Below, piece by piece: positions 1-8,131 of a stretch of 54,525 nt of DNA (the first letter of the stretch is position 1; each line of letters opens with the position of its first letter). The notes beneath the pieces are model-generated. The model was not told the origin of the DNA. It worked only from the letters and a program-made list of their open reading frames with translations, and did no database searches. Origin of the DNA: Deltaproteobacteria bacterium SG8_13 (lineage in GTDB: Bacteria; Desulfobacterota; Desulfobacteria; Desulfobacterales; SG8-13); the NCBI GenBank assembly GCA_001303025.1, contig LJNK01000016.1, positions 1 to 54,525 on the forward strand. Direction: 5' to 3'. A program made the translations under genes and the position numbers.

Positions 1-1002
1 GAGCACGGCATACGAGATGATGCCCGCTGTACCAAAAAAACCGAACAACATCCACACCGGCAGCGCCCACCGGGAAAAACCGATGACAACCAGCAGCTGC
101 ATGAGCATGAAGGCGCTCATGCCGCTGATCGCAACCGCAACCGGCCGGATTCCGGACTTGCTGAGGCGTTCGGCAGCGCCGCCCAGCAGCACGAAACCGG
201 CGATCATCGCTGTGGCCACCAGCAGCAGCGCCCCGGCGACTTCATTGCGCTGATAGCCGGCCACATCGCGCAACCAGGGTCCCGACCACAATCCGTGAAT
301 GGATAGAAAACCTGCCTGACTCAGGGTGGTCACCGGCGCAATCCGCCAGAAGGTCATGCTGGTAAAAACCTGGGAGATCCCCTGCAGCTGCTGACGGAAA
401 GTCAAATGTTCGCTGCCGGGGTTTTTTTCCGGAACCACCCAAAAGACCGTTGCGGCAACCACCAGGGTCAGGAAGGCCAGAATCAGAAAAATGCCCCGCC
501 AATCGGTGATGCCGAGCATCGCTTCCACCGGTGCGGTGGCCGACAGCGCACCCAGGCCCCCGGCGGCCATCTGCAGCCCGTTGATCAGCGGCAGCTGCCT
601 TCGCGGAAACCACATGACATAGGCCTTGAAAGCCGCCATCAGGCAGGCGGAGACCCCGAAGCCGATAAATGCCCGACCGGCCACCAGGCCGGCCAGAGAC
701 GCTGCACGGGCGAAAACAAATGCGCCCAGCGCGGCAAAGAGCAACAGGGCCGATTCGATCCGGCGGGGCCCGAAGCGATCGAGCAGCACTCCCAGCGGCA
801 GCTGAAAGGCCGCAAAGGTCAAAAAGTACGCCGCCGTAAGAAGTCCCAGGTCGGAAGGGTCTACCCGCAAATCGGCCACCAGGTTGGGTGCGATCACGGC
901 ATTGACCACCCGGTACAGATAGGAAAGGTAGTACCCGAAGGCAAAGGGAAGAAATATCCTCAGCAGCTTTGGCCCGTTTGGCCTGCCAGCCGTTTCAGTC
1001 AC
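1..1002 (-). CDS. MFS transporter, partial (3' end outside window)
   Basis: Twelve-helix major facilitator permease of the inner membrane, of which 334 residues are visible; the C-terminus runs off the left edge. The protein begins VTETAGRPNGPK and has hydrophobic helices from about residue 13. The loop between helices 2 and 3 reads GVLLDRFGPRR, the usual MFS signature. A GTG start at 1002 is preferred because AAAGGA lies about 10 bases upstream; an in-frame GTG at 1008 is too close to that site. The gene sits 35 bases after the acyl-CoA ligase stop, so the two probably share a transcript and the substrate may be an organic acid activated by the ligase (inference). It resembles the second MFS gene at 28359-29636. 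Substrate unknown. Confidence 0.85.
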   Translation of the reverse strand, partial: MTETAGRPNGPKLLRIFLPFAFGYYLSYLYRVVNAVIAPNLVADLRVDPSDLGLLTAAYFLTFAAFQLPLGVLLDRFGPRRIESALLLFAALGAFVFARAASLAGLVAGRAFIGFGVSACLMAAFKAYVMWFPRRQLPLINGLQMAAGGLGALSATAPVEAMLGITDWRGIFLILAFLTLVVAATVFWVVPEKNPGSEHLTFRQQLQGISQVFTSMTFWRIAPVTTLSQAGFLSIHGLWSGPWLRDVAGYQRNEVAGALLLVATAMIAGFVLLGGAAERLSKSGIRPVAVAISGMSAFMLMQLLVVIGFSRWALPVWMLFGFFGTAGIISYAVL

Positions 1003-1037
1003 TTGCACCAATTCCTTTCTTCGTCGATCCCCTGTAT

Positions 1038-2552
1038 TCAGACCGCTGCCCCATCTGGCGTTTCAGCCCCATATTTTTCCCGAATTTCTCTTTTTAGCAG
1101 CTTTCCGGCGTTGTTTTTCGGAAGCGAATCTACGGCTACAATCTCTTTGGGCACCTTGAATCCTGCCAGTCGAGTCTTCAGATAGTTTTTCAGCCGTGCG
1201 GGGTCGACCGGCTGTTGTTTGTCGGAGACGACAAAAGCCACCACCCGCTCCCCGTACTCCCGATCCGGCAGTCCAACCACTGCACACTCCCGAATCTCGG
1301 GGCGGGTGTAGAGGACCTCCTCCACTTCACGCGGATAGACGTTCTCCCCGCCGGTGATAATCAGGTCCTTGAGGCGGTCGACGATAAACAGGTACCCTTT
1401 TTCATCCAGATACCCGATGTCTCCGGATCGGAACCAATCGCCGTAAAAGGCCGCCCGGGTTTCCGCGGGATTGTTCAGGTAGCCGCAGGTGATGTTGGGG
1501 CCGCGGATGCAGATCTCCCCTTCCCTGCCGTTTCCCAGCAAAGCGCCATCGGCATCGCGGACCTGCACTTCCACCAGATTCACCGGCGTGCCAACCGATC
1601 CGATCACGTGCCGGTAGTAATGGTTATAGGTGACCATGGAGGCGCTTTCGGTCATGCCGTATGCCTCGTAAATGGCCAGTCCGGTGGCCCGGCGCCACTG
1701 CCCGACCACCTCTTTGGCCATGCTGGCCGCAGCCGAAAAGCAGTACCGGACCGAGGCCAGCGGTTCGCGCAGGTCACCCCCACCCAGCATGCGGATGTAG
1801 ACCGTCGGAACAGCGTAAAGTCTGGTGATGCGGTATCTGCGAACCGCATCGAGAATCCGTCCCGCATCGAAGGCCGGCTCCAGCACCAGAGCGCCTCCGC
1901 TGTAAACGGTGGACTGCAGGATGTGAATCTGGGCGAACACGTGATTGAGCGGCAGGAAACAAAGCGCGACGTCCTTTTCGCTGGATCGCTCGTAGCGGGC
2001 GACAGTGCCGGTGGAAAACAAAATATTTTCGTGGCTCAGCAGGGCGCCTTTTGGCGTGCCGGTGGTTCCCCCGGTGTACAATACGACCGCCGGCGTATGG
2101 CGGGGTCGATCCACGACGCGAAACCGGCTGTCGCCTTTTTCCTTGAAGCATTCCACCGCAGCGCCATCGTCGTGCACAACCATTTCGACCAGCGCTCCGA
2201 TGCCATGTGCCTTGCGAAGATCATCGCCTTTTTCGATGCTGGTGAACATTGCCCGCGGACGGCAGTCGGCGGTAATTTTTCTCAGCTCGTCTGCAGACAG
2301 CAGGTGGGAAAAGGTCGCCGCCACCGCCCCGGCTTTGAGCGCTCCAAAATAAAATGCCAACCATTCGAAGGAGTTGGGCGCGCACAGGGCCACGCAGTCA
2401 CCCGGTATTATGCCGCAGGCTGCAAGGGCCGCGGCGAACCGATCCGACTCGCGGTTGAATGCGGCATAGGTCCACTTGCGTCCGCGATCGATCACGGCAA
2501 CCCGGTTCGGAAAGTGCATGGCAGCGGCTTCCAGATTGTGGGCAACGTTCAT
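1038..2552 (-). CDS. AMP-dependent acyl-CoA synthetase/ligase
   Basis: Adenylate-forming enzyme that activates a carboxylic acid with ATP and transfers it to CoA, acting in the cytoplasm. It has 504 residues, a normal length for the family. Visible motifs are the P-loop-like YTGGTTGTPKG near residues 159-169, YEAYGMTES near 295-303, the hinge region GYLDEKGYLFIVDRLKD near 380-396, GGENVYP near 401, and the C-terminal PKNNAGK with the catalytic Lys near 484. The start at 2552 is chosen because GAGGGG lies 9 bases upstream; a longer reading to 2741 has a non-family N-terminus. The MFS gene follows and an alpha/beta hydrolase is divergent. Long-chain, branched or aromatic acids are all possible substrates and the sequence does not decide. 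Confidence 0.93.
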   Translation of the reverse strand: MNVAHNLEAAAMHFPNRVAVIDRGRKWTYAAFNRESDRFAAALAACGIIPGDCVALCAPNSFEWLAFYFGALKAGAVAATFSHLLSADELRKITADCRPRAMFTSIEKGDDLRKAHGIGALVEMVVHDDGAAVECFKEKGDSRFRVVDRPRHTPAVVLYTGGTTGTPKGALLSHENILFSTGTVARYERSSEKDVALCFLPLNHVFAQIHILQSTVYSGGALVLEPAFDAGRILDAVRRYRITRLYAVPTVYIRMLGGGDLREPLASVRYCFSAAASMAKEVVGQWRRATGLAIYEAYGMTESASMVTYNHYYRHVIGSVGTPVNLVEVQVRDADGALLGNGREGEICIRGPNITCGYLNNPAETRAAFYGDWFRSGDIGYLDEKGYLFIVDRLKDLIITGGENVYPREVEEVLYTRPEIRECAVVGLPDREYGERVVAFVVSDKQQPVDPARLKNYLKTRLAGFKVPKEIVAVDSLPKNNAGKLLKREIREKYGAETPDGAAV

Positions 2553-2854
2553 CGCAAACAACCCCTCGATGGATCCGGGCCGATTCGATGGCGCCGGCTG
2601 CACAATGGCAGCGCCCCCAGCGGTCCGGTTTGCCATTACAGCGCAGTTCGTTCTTGAAAAACCACCCGGAATCGTTAACTTAGAGCATCTGTTTGCAGTT
2701 GACAAGAAGGCAGTCGAATCCATCAAAGCTGTCAACCACATTTTACCCGCTTGCAGCCATCCGGGTGGCCTTCAGAAACGGCCCCTTAAGACAAAGGCTG
2801 CGGGGGCGCAGCTTCGGTGCCTGTGCGGTCATTGGCAAAAAAATCAGCAGGACA
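2553..2854. other. Divergent intergenic region, ligase/hydrolase
   Basis: This 302-base gap separates divergent genes and should hold both promoters. A 7-base inverted repeat, GTTGACA at 2698-2704 and TGTCAAC at 2730-2736, gives a TTGACA on each strand, pointing toward each other. Neither has a convincing -10 at 16-18 bases, so no promoter is called. No small gene is evident. Confidence 0.4.
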
Positions 2855-3760
2855 ATGACAAATCCCATGCAACGGCAAGTGCCATTTGAAGGGTACATCC
2901 ATCTGCCGGACGGCAAACTGCACTACCTCGACTGGGGCGGCAGCGGCCGGCAGGTCCACTTTCTGCATGCCAACGGCTTTTGTGCCGGCACCTATGCTCC
3001 CTTTCTCAGTCACCTCACCGGCATCTACCGGGTGGTGGCCAGCGACGTGCGCGGACATGGAGATTCGACATTTCCGCAGACGGAAAGAATTCGCAACTGG
3101 GACGTGTTTGCCGACGACCTGAAGACCATCGTCGCCGGCGCCATGACACCACCGGTTATCGGCATGGGCCACTCTTTGGGGGCGGTGACCACCTGCATCG
3201 CCGCCGCTCGATATCCCCAGCTTTTCTCCGCGATAATCCTTCTGGACCCTGTCTTTATTGCCGGCAGCGAACGCTGGCGCCTCGCCCTGGTCCGGTTGCT
3301 GGGACTGCGAAGCTGGCTGCCGTTGGCCAGAAATGCCCGACAGCGGAAACGATCCTTTGCCGGCAAACAGTCGGCCCTGCGACGTTTCGTTGCCGGCAGG
3401 GGCATTTTCAAAAGCTGGTCAGCGGATTTTATCGAGGCGTATATGGAATGCGGTTTGCTGGAACATGACGCAGACAAGGCGATCCTGCGCTGCGATCCCG
3501 AACTGGAAGCGCAGATATTCGAATCCGTGCCGCTCAACGTCTGGAAAACCGTCACCCGGGTCAAATGTCCGATTCTGGCCATCCGGGGGGACCAGTCCGA
3601 CACGTTTCTTCCCGAAGCCGGCCGGCAACTGGAACAGGTCGCCCACGATGCCCGGGTGGTGACCCTGCCAAGGGCCGGTCACTTCCTTCCCATGGAAAAA
3701 CCCGAAGAGACCGCGGCGGCGATAACAGAATTCATCGCCCGGGTGCTGCCGGAAAATTGA
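2855..3760 (+). CDS. Alpha/beta-fold hydrolase
   Basis: Soluble serine hydrolase of 301 residues. The nucleophile elbow GMGHSLGA places the Ser near residue 107. The acid is Asp near 249 in RGDQSD, and the His near 276 lies in RAGHFLPMEKP, completing a canonical triad. HANGFCAGTY near residue 38 supplies the oxyanion-hole region. ATG 2855 is preferred because AGGA lies just upstream and the protein then starts close to the fold; the frame is open back to 2693 without family-like sequence. It is divergent from the acyl-CoA ligase and 136 bases upstream of the amidohydrolase. Esterase, lactonase or C-C hydrolase activity cannot be separated by sequence. Confidence 0.9.
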   Translation: MTNPMQRQVPFEGYIHLPDGKLHYLDWGGSGRQVHFLHANGFCAGTYAPFLSHLTGIYRVVASDVRGHGDSTFPQTERIRNWDVFADDLKTIVAGAMTPPVIGMGHSLGAVTTCIAAARYPQLFSAIILLDPVFIAGSERWRLALVRLLGLRSWLPLARNARQRKRSFAGKQSALRRFVAGRGIFKSWSADFIEAYMECGLLEHDADKAILRCDPELEAQIFESVPLNVWKTVTRVKCPILAIRGDQSDTFLPEAGRQLEQVAHDARVVTLPRAGHFLPMEKPEETAAAITEFIARVLPEN

Positions 3761-3896
3761 ACCGTAGCAAGCTGCAGACAGCCCCGCTATTGGCAAGAAG
3801 GGGTTGCTTTTGCGACCGTTCTGTTCCTAAAAGGAGATGGATCGGCTGGCAATCATCCGGAAATTCCGAAGCGCAGCATACCCGTAAGGAGCCGCA

Positions 3897-5687
3897 ATGA
3901 AATCTTTTACTGCTGACAACCTGTTGGAAAAAGACACGGCGCAATTGGTGCAGGTGGCCCTCGGCAGCCAAAAAGCCGACCTGGCGGTAACCGGAGGCCG
4001 GCTGCTGAATGTCTACACCGGCGAGCTGCTGGAAAACGTTACGGTGAGCGTAAAGGGATCGTGGATCGCCCATGTCGGACCGGACGGCGATCACACCATC
4101 GGCCCGAAGACCAAAGTGATCGATGCCACCGGAAAAGTCCTGATTCCCGGGCTGATCGACGGCCACACCCATCTGGCCTGGCTGTATGGCGTGGACGAAT
4201 TCCTGAAACACGCGCTGCCGGGCGGCACCACGACCATTGTCACCGAGGCCATGGAGCCCTTTCCGGTCGCCGGCCTGGATGGAGTCCTCGATTTCCTCGA
4301 TGCGCTGAAGGATCAACCGGCCAAGATCTTTGCCACCGCTCCCTTTATGGCCTCCATCAGCCGCGCGGCCCGCGGCATGCCGATTGACACGCTCAAGCAG
4401 CTGCTCGATCGCAGCGACATCCTTGGAGTGGGTGAATCCTACTGGCAAAGCGTCCTGCAGGAGCCCGATATCTCCCTGCCCGTGCTCGATGAAACCTTTC
4501 GCAGGGGCAAAACCCTGGAGGGTCACAGCGCCGGTGCAAGGGGAAAAAAGCTGGCGGCCTATCTGGCAGCGGGCATATCCTCCTGCCACGAACCGATTCT
4601 ACCGGAGGAGGTGTTGGAAAGACTGCGGCTGGGCATCTACGTGATGGTGCGCGAAGGAAGCATCCGCCGGGACCTGGAGGCGATATCGGTCATCAAGGAC
4701 AGCCAGGTCGATCTGCGGCGGCTGGTGCTGGTCACCGACGGGATCGAACCCGGAGACCTGCTGCAGCGGTGCACGATGGCCTACGTGGTGCAAAAGGCGA
4801 TCGACTGCGGTTTCGACCCGGTGGCCGCGGTGCAGATGGCGACGCTGAACGTTGCCGAGCATTTCGCCATAGACGGCATGGTGGGCGGCATCGCACCGGG
4901 CCGCTGCGCCGACCTGCTGATCCTGCCGGATATCCGCACGATCGAAGCCGAAAAGGTGATCAGCAACGGAAAAGTGGTGGCGGAAAACGGCCGGCTGTCG
5001 ACACCGCCGCGCCGGCACGCCTATCGGCACGCCAGCCTGAACACCGTGAAACTGCCGGGACCTGTCAGCGCATCCGATTTCGTGATCCGGCCGCCGCAGG
5101 CCCATCAGGCACCCACCGTGCGCATCATCGAACTGGTCACCGACCTGGTGACCGCCGAGCGACAGCAGGAGGTTTCGCCTGTCGACGGTGAGATCCGGTG
5201 CTCCCCGGCCGACGACATCATTAAGGTCGCCGCTGTCGACCGCTGTCATACACCGGGCAAGACCGCCACCGGTTTGATCAAGGGTTTCGGCCTGCGCGCC
5301 GGTGCCTTTGCCTGCAGCGCCGCCTGGGACAGTTCCGATATTATCGTGGTCGGGGTCTCGGAGGCGGACATGGCTGCTGCGGTCAACCGGATCGGAGATC
5401 TGCAGGGTGGCGCCGTCGTCGTGAAGGACGGCACGCTGCAGGCTGAAATCCCCTTGCCGATTTTCGGTCTCATGTCACCGGCACCGGTGGAAGTTATCGT
5501 CGAACAGCTCGCGGTCCTGAAGCAATCGCTGCAATCGTTGGGGGTGACGTTTGCGGATCCGCTACTGACGCTGGTCACCCTCACCGGCGCGGCCATTCCG
5601 TATCTGCGCATATGCGAAGAGGGCCTGGTGAACCTGAAAGACGGAAAGACGGTGGGCCTGTTCGTCGAATCTGCCCCGGCGCCGTGA
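3897..5687 (+). CDS. Adenine-deaminase-family amidohydrolase (divergent)
   Basis: Metal-dependent amidohydrolase of 596 residues with the adenine deaminase layout: an N-terminal composite beta-sandwich, a TIM barrel, and the Ade-type C-terminal domain from about residue 420. Likely metal and catalytic residues are His90 and His92 (DGHTH), Glu180 (GVGE), His210 (EGH), His231-Glu232 and Asp281 (VTDG). Typical adenine deaminases carry HVHIES, DPHEIANV and TDDRHP; here these are HTHLAW, TEAMEPFPV and TDGIEP, so the substrate pocket differs. A strong AAGGAG ribosome site lies 7 bases before the ATG. The neighbours are a hydrolase and a thioesterase rather than purine genes. It is probably a related deaminase or cyclic-amide hydrolase; adenine specificity is doubtful. 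Confidence 0.85.
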   Translation: MKSFTADNLLEKDTAQLVQVALGSQKADLAVTGGRLLNVYTGELLENVTVSVKGSWIAHVGPDGDHTIGPKTKVIDATGKVLIPGLIDGHTHLAWLYGVDEFLKHALPGGTTTIVTEAMEPFPVAGLDGVLDFLDALKDQPAKIFATAPFMASISRAARGMPIDTLKQLLDRSDILGVGESYWQSVLQEPDISLPVLDETFRRGKTLEGHSAGARGKKLAAYLAAGISSCHEPILPEEVLERLRLGIYVMVREGSIRRDLEAISVIKDSQVDLRRLVLVTDGIEPGDLLQRCTMAYVVQKAIDCGFDPVAAVQMATLNVAEHFAIDGMVGGIAPGRCADLLILPDIRTIEAEKVISNGKVVAENGRLSTPPRRHAYRHASLNTVKLPGPVSASDFVIRPPQAHQAPTVRIIELVTDLVTAERQQEVSPVDGEIRCSPADDIIKVAAVDRCHTPGKTATGLIKGFGLRAGAFACSAAWDSSDIIVVGVSEADMAAAVNRIGDLQGGAVVVKDGTLQAEIPLPIFGLMSPAPVEVIVEQLAVLKQSLQSLGVTFADPLLTLVTLTGAAIPYLRICEEGLVNLKDGKTVGLFVESAPAP

Positions 5688-5792
5688 GGTTGCAATGACG
5701 CGCTCTCGGATCGAGCGAACTGCGGGTTTACACTGCAATTCAACCAGCTACATCGGCTGCAGACGCAGATAACAGCATACAGGAGGTGATCG

Positions 5793-6215
5793 TTGGATTC
5801 CCGCGTTAAAAATGCGATTGTACAAGCGGTGCAGCGCGAGCCCTTTGCCCAGATGTTCGGGATACGGCTGCTGCAACTGGAGGACGGCCACTCGGTCGTG
5901 CAGATGACCTACGATCCGCACAAGGCGGACAACATCTACCAGCGAGCCCATGGCGGCGCCGTCTACGGACTGATCGACGAAGCATTCGAAACCGCCTCGC
6001 AGACAGACGGCACCATTGCCGTGGCAATGAACGTCAATGTCTCCTACGTCGCCAGCCCGGAGAAAAATGCCCGCCTGACGGCAGAGGCCCGACGCATCAG
6101 CCAGACCCGGAAAACCGCCGGTTACGACATCCGGGTCAACGACGAGGACGGCAAGCTGATCGCATGCTGCCATGCGTTGGCCTATCGCACCGGCAAACCG
6201 ATACCGTTTTTATGA
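5793..6215 (+). CDS. PaaI-like hotdog-fold thioesterase
   Basis: Predicted acyl-CoA thioesterase of 140 residues in the 4HBT/PaaI family, hydrolysing CoA thioesters in the cytoplasm. The hotdog core is clear: AHGGAVYGLIDEAFE near residues 52-66 is the helix with the acidic residue typical of the family, and NVSYVASPEKNARLTAEA is a following strand. The start codon is TTG, preceded by an unusually complete ribosome site, AGGAGGTGATC, so this start is well supported. It lies 105 bases after the amidohydrolase and may recycle CoA for the nearby acyl-CoA ligase pathway (inference). Confidence 0.9.
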   Translation: MDSRVKNAIVQAVQREPFAQMFGIRLLQLEDGHSVVQMTYDPHKADNIYQRAHGGAVYGLIDEAFETASQTDGTIAVAMNVNVSYVASPEKNARLTAEARRISQTRKTAGYDIRVNDEDGKLIACCHALAYRTGKPIPFL

Positions 6216-6297
6216 CCCCATGGAATCCGTTTCAACCGGAAAACGGCCTGATGGCCGAATCGATGCTTACCGGATCTAGCGGCACCCGGAGGGAACA

Positions 6298-6786
6298 ATG
6301 AGCAAACGCAAGGACGTCATCATCGATGACCTGAAAAAAGAATCCCGCAAGACCATTGCATTTTTTGAATCGCTGCAGCCCGATCAGCTTCATCTGCAAG
6401 TGTATCACAACGAACCTCACTGGACCGTTCGGCAGGTGCTGGCGCACTTCATCACCATCGAGCGCTCCATGCAATGGCTGTTTTTAAATATTTTGGAGGG
6501 TGGCGGCGGCACCCCCGAGGACTTCGACCTGGACCGTTACAACCGCACCCAGCCCGTCAAACTGGATGGTTTTTCTCTCGAGGACCTGATCGCCCGGTTC
6601 ACCGCCGTGCGCCGGGAAACCATCGCCATCGTCGACGGGTTGGAAGACGCCGATCTGGACCGCCAGGGGCGCCACGCGTTTTTCGGTCACGGCAGGCTCG
6701 AACGTTTTATCAGCTGGGCCAGCGAACACGAACGCCGCCACAAGGAGGACGTGCGCAAGGCACTGTCCGGCATCAGAGTTGACTAA
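6298..6786 (+). CDS. DinB-like four-helix protein
   Basis: Helical protein of 162 residues resembling the DinB/YfiT superfamily. Members are often metal-binding, thiol-dependent transferases, but the function of this one is unknown. WTVRQVLAHF near residues 42-51 is the typical first metal-histidine motif, and SEHERRHKED near 145 supplies further His residues. ATG 6298 follows GGAGGGAACA at a good distance. It lies 82 bases after the thioesterase gene on the same strand and could be the last gene of that cluster. Confidence 0.8.
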   Translation: MSKRKDVIIDDLKKESRKTIAFFESLQPDQLHLQVYHNEPHWTVRQVLAHFITIERSMQWLFLNILEGGGGTPEDFDLDRYNRTQPVKLDGFSLEDLIARFTAVRRETIAIVDGLEDADLDRQGRHAFFGHGRLERFISWASEHERRHKEDVRKALSGIRVD

Positions 6787-6956
6787 CCTGCTGATTTCAG
6801 GTAGAATTTAACCACTATTGGAAAGTAACATCCTGTCAACCCATTGAAGCTTGTTTGCTGCCGGCCGGTGGGAAGGCCCCTTGCACCGCGGCTGCGGCCA
6901 TAACACCATCAACTGTTTCGCATCCATTCCCATCAACAGTTGAACAGGAAAAACCC

Positions 6957-7772
6957 ATGTCGCTGTTTCGCGCGATCATCCGATCCATCCCCGTCGTGCT
7001 GGCCGTGCTGCTGGCAGCCGGCTGGCTGGGAACTTTTACGGCCTTCGGCGAGTCGGTAAAAGATCTGAAGCCGTCCGAGCTGGTCCGGGTGAAGGTCCAC
7101 AATATGATTCTCGATCCGCGCAACAACCGACCGGTGGTGTCGCTCGCGGACCTGGACGAATCCCGGGCCATGCTGATCTGGATCGGTGAAAACGAAGCCC
7201 GTGCCATCTATGCGGAAATGGAGGGCGTCAAGAATTTTCGCCCACTCACCCACGACCTGTTCGAAAACTTCATCCAGGAAATAGACGGAAGCATTCAGCG
7301 CATCATCATCACCCACACCAAGGACAATGTCTACTACGCAACGCTGGAAGTAAAACGGAACAAAAGCCTGATCAAAATGGACGCCCGACCGAGCGACTCC
7401 ATCGTCATGGCCCTGAAGTTCAATGCGCCGATATTTGTGTCGAAACAACTTTTCGAAGAAGCCTCGCTTTCGTTGGGAGAGCAAAAAGAGGTCGAAGAGC
7501 AATATGGCCTCACTGTCCAGGATCTGACGCCCGAGCTGGCGGAATACTGGTCCTTTGAATCGAGCGAGGGCGTGCTGGTCGCCGGTGTGCGCCGGGAAAG
7601 CCGCGCGGAAAAGGACGGGATGGAAGTCGGTGACATCATTGTCGAGCTGGCCGGCCGACCGGTGGCCGACATGAATGCCATGCGGGTGATCATGAAAGAA
7701 GGCGAAAAGACCGCCAAAGCCAAAATTTTTCGCAAGCAGCTGTTTCTTTCCATTACCCTGCAGCTGCAATAA
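6957..7772 (+). CDS. Secreted bifunctional-nuclease (DUF151) domain plus PDZ domain protein
   Basis: A 271-residue exported protein. Residues 1-32 form a signal peptide with hydrophobic stretch IPVVLAVLLAAGWLG. Residues about 40-168 are a BFN/DUF151 domain, shown by VHNMILDPRNNRPVVSL and the hallmark DARPSDSIVMALKFNAPIFV. Residues about 185-262 are PDZ-like, with GVLVAGVRRESRAEKDGMEVGDIIV. BFN proteins of bacteria and plants are usually cytoplasmic or nuclear; here the domain should be in the periplasm or anchored facing it. AGGAA lies 7 bases before ATG 6957, which also makes the signal peptide start properly. It appears to be a single-gene unit between the DinB gene and a long intergenic region. 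Nuclease activity is not assured. Confidence 0.85.
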   Translation: MSLFRAIIRSIPVVLAVLLAAGWLGTFTAFGESVKDLKPSELVRVKVHNMILDPRNNRPVVSLADLDESRAMLIWIGENEARAIYAEMEGVKNFRPLTHDLFENFIQEIDGSIQRIIITHTKDNVYYATLEVKRNKSLIKMDARPSDSIVMALKFNAPIFVSKQLFEEASLSLGEQKEVEEQYGLTVQDLTPELAEYWSFESSEGVLVAGVRRESRAEKDGMEVGDIIVELAGRPVADMNAMRVIMKEGEKTAKAKIFRKQLFLSITLQLQ

Positions 7773-8005
7773 TTCGACTACCCCCTGCGATCGACTGCCC
7801 GCCGAATGGCTATAAGCTTTTCTTTCGCTGATCCACCGAAACCGCCCCGTTTCCCGCAGATACATACCGATAGACCGCCGATTCTCCTTTTCTGTGTAAA
7901 ATACTTCCTAGTTATGAGCATTTTCATGCCGGCATTTGGAGTATTTTGAAAATATTTATTCATAAACTATTTGTTATTGTTATGAATATTTTCATTGTGA
8001 ATTAA
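7773..8005. other. AT-rich intergenic region upstream of TSP3 gene
   Basis: This non-coding stretch becomes clearly AT-rich after about 7890. It contains a 17-base direct repeat (7911-7927 and 7979-7995, two mismatches) and a short inverted repeat TATTTT-G-AAAATA near 7941-7953. Together with the sigma-54-like element just downstream it looks like an activator-dependent promoter region. I see no small gene. Confidence 0.5.
7911..7995 (+). repeat. 17-bp direct repeat pair, candidate activator sites
   Basis: GTTATGAGCATTTTCAT at 7911-7927 recurs as GTTATGAATATTTTCAT at 7979-7995, 68 bases downstream and about 11 bases before the sigma-54-like element. Two near-identical sites upstream of such a promoter are what enhancer-binding proteins use, although the second copy is unusually close to the promoter. 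The binding protein is unknown. Confidence 0.5.
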
Positions 8006-8021
8006 TGGCATGATTTTAGCA
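8006..8021 (+). promoter_or_regulatory. Candidate sigma-54 (RpoN) promoter
   Basis: TGGCATGATTTTAGCA fits the -24/-12 consensus TGGCAYG-N4-TTGCW, with the invariant GG and GC exactly ten bases apart and a single change in the -12 box. Transcription would begin near 8033, giving a leader of about 100 bases before the TSP3-repeat gene. The upstream direct repeats support the call. Confidence 0.55.
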
Positions 8022-8131
8022 TGTTATTAGGAAAAACCGTCAATCAGCTATCTGCAGCAAATCAAACAGCTGAAACCAAAAGGAGGATCACAAAGCGTCA
8101 TCTCGCTTTCAGCTGTCACCGGAGGTGGAAC

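Noticed and set aside
1215-2657. Plus-strand reading of about 480 codons opposite the acyl-CoA ligase
   Set aside because: The minus strand encodes all acyl-CoA ligase motifs; the antisense reading has no recognisable domain.
2698-2736. Facing TTGACA boxes as divergent promoters
   Set aside because: No acceptable -10 box at 16-18 bases on either strand, so they are kept only as an inverted repeat note.
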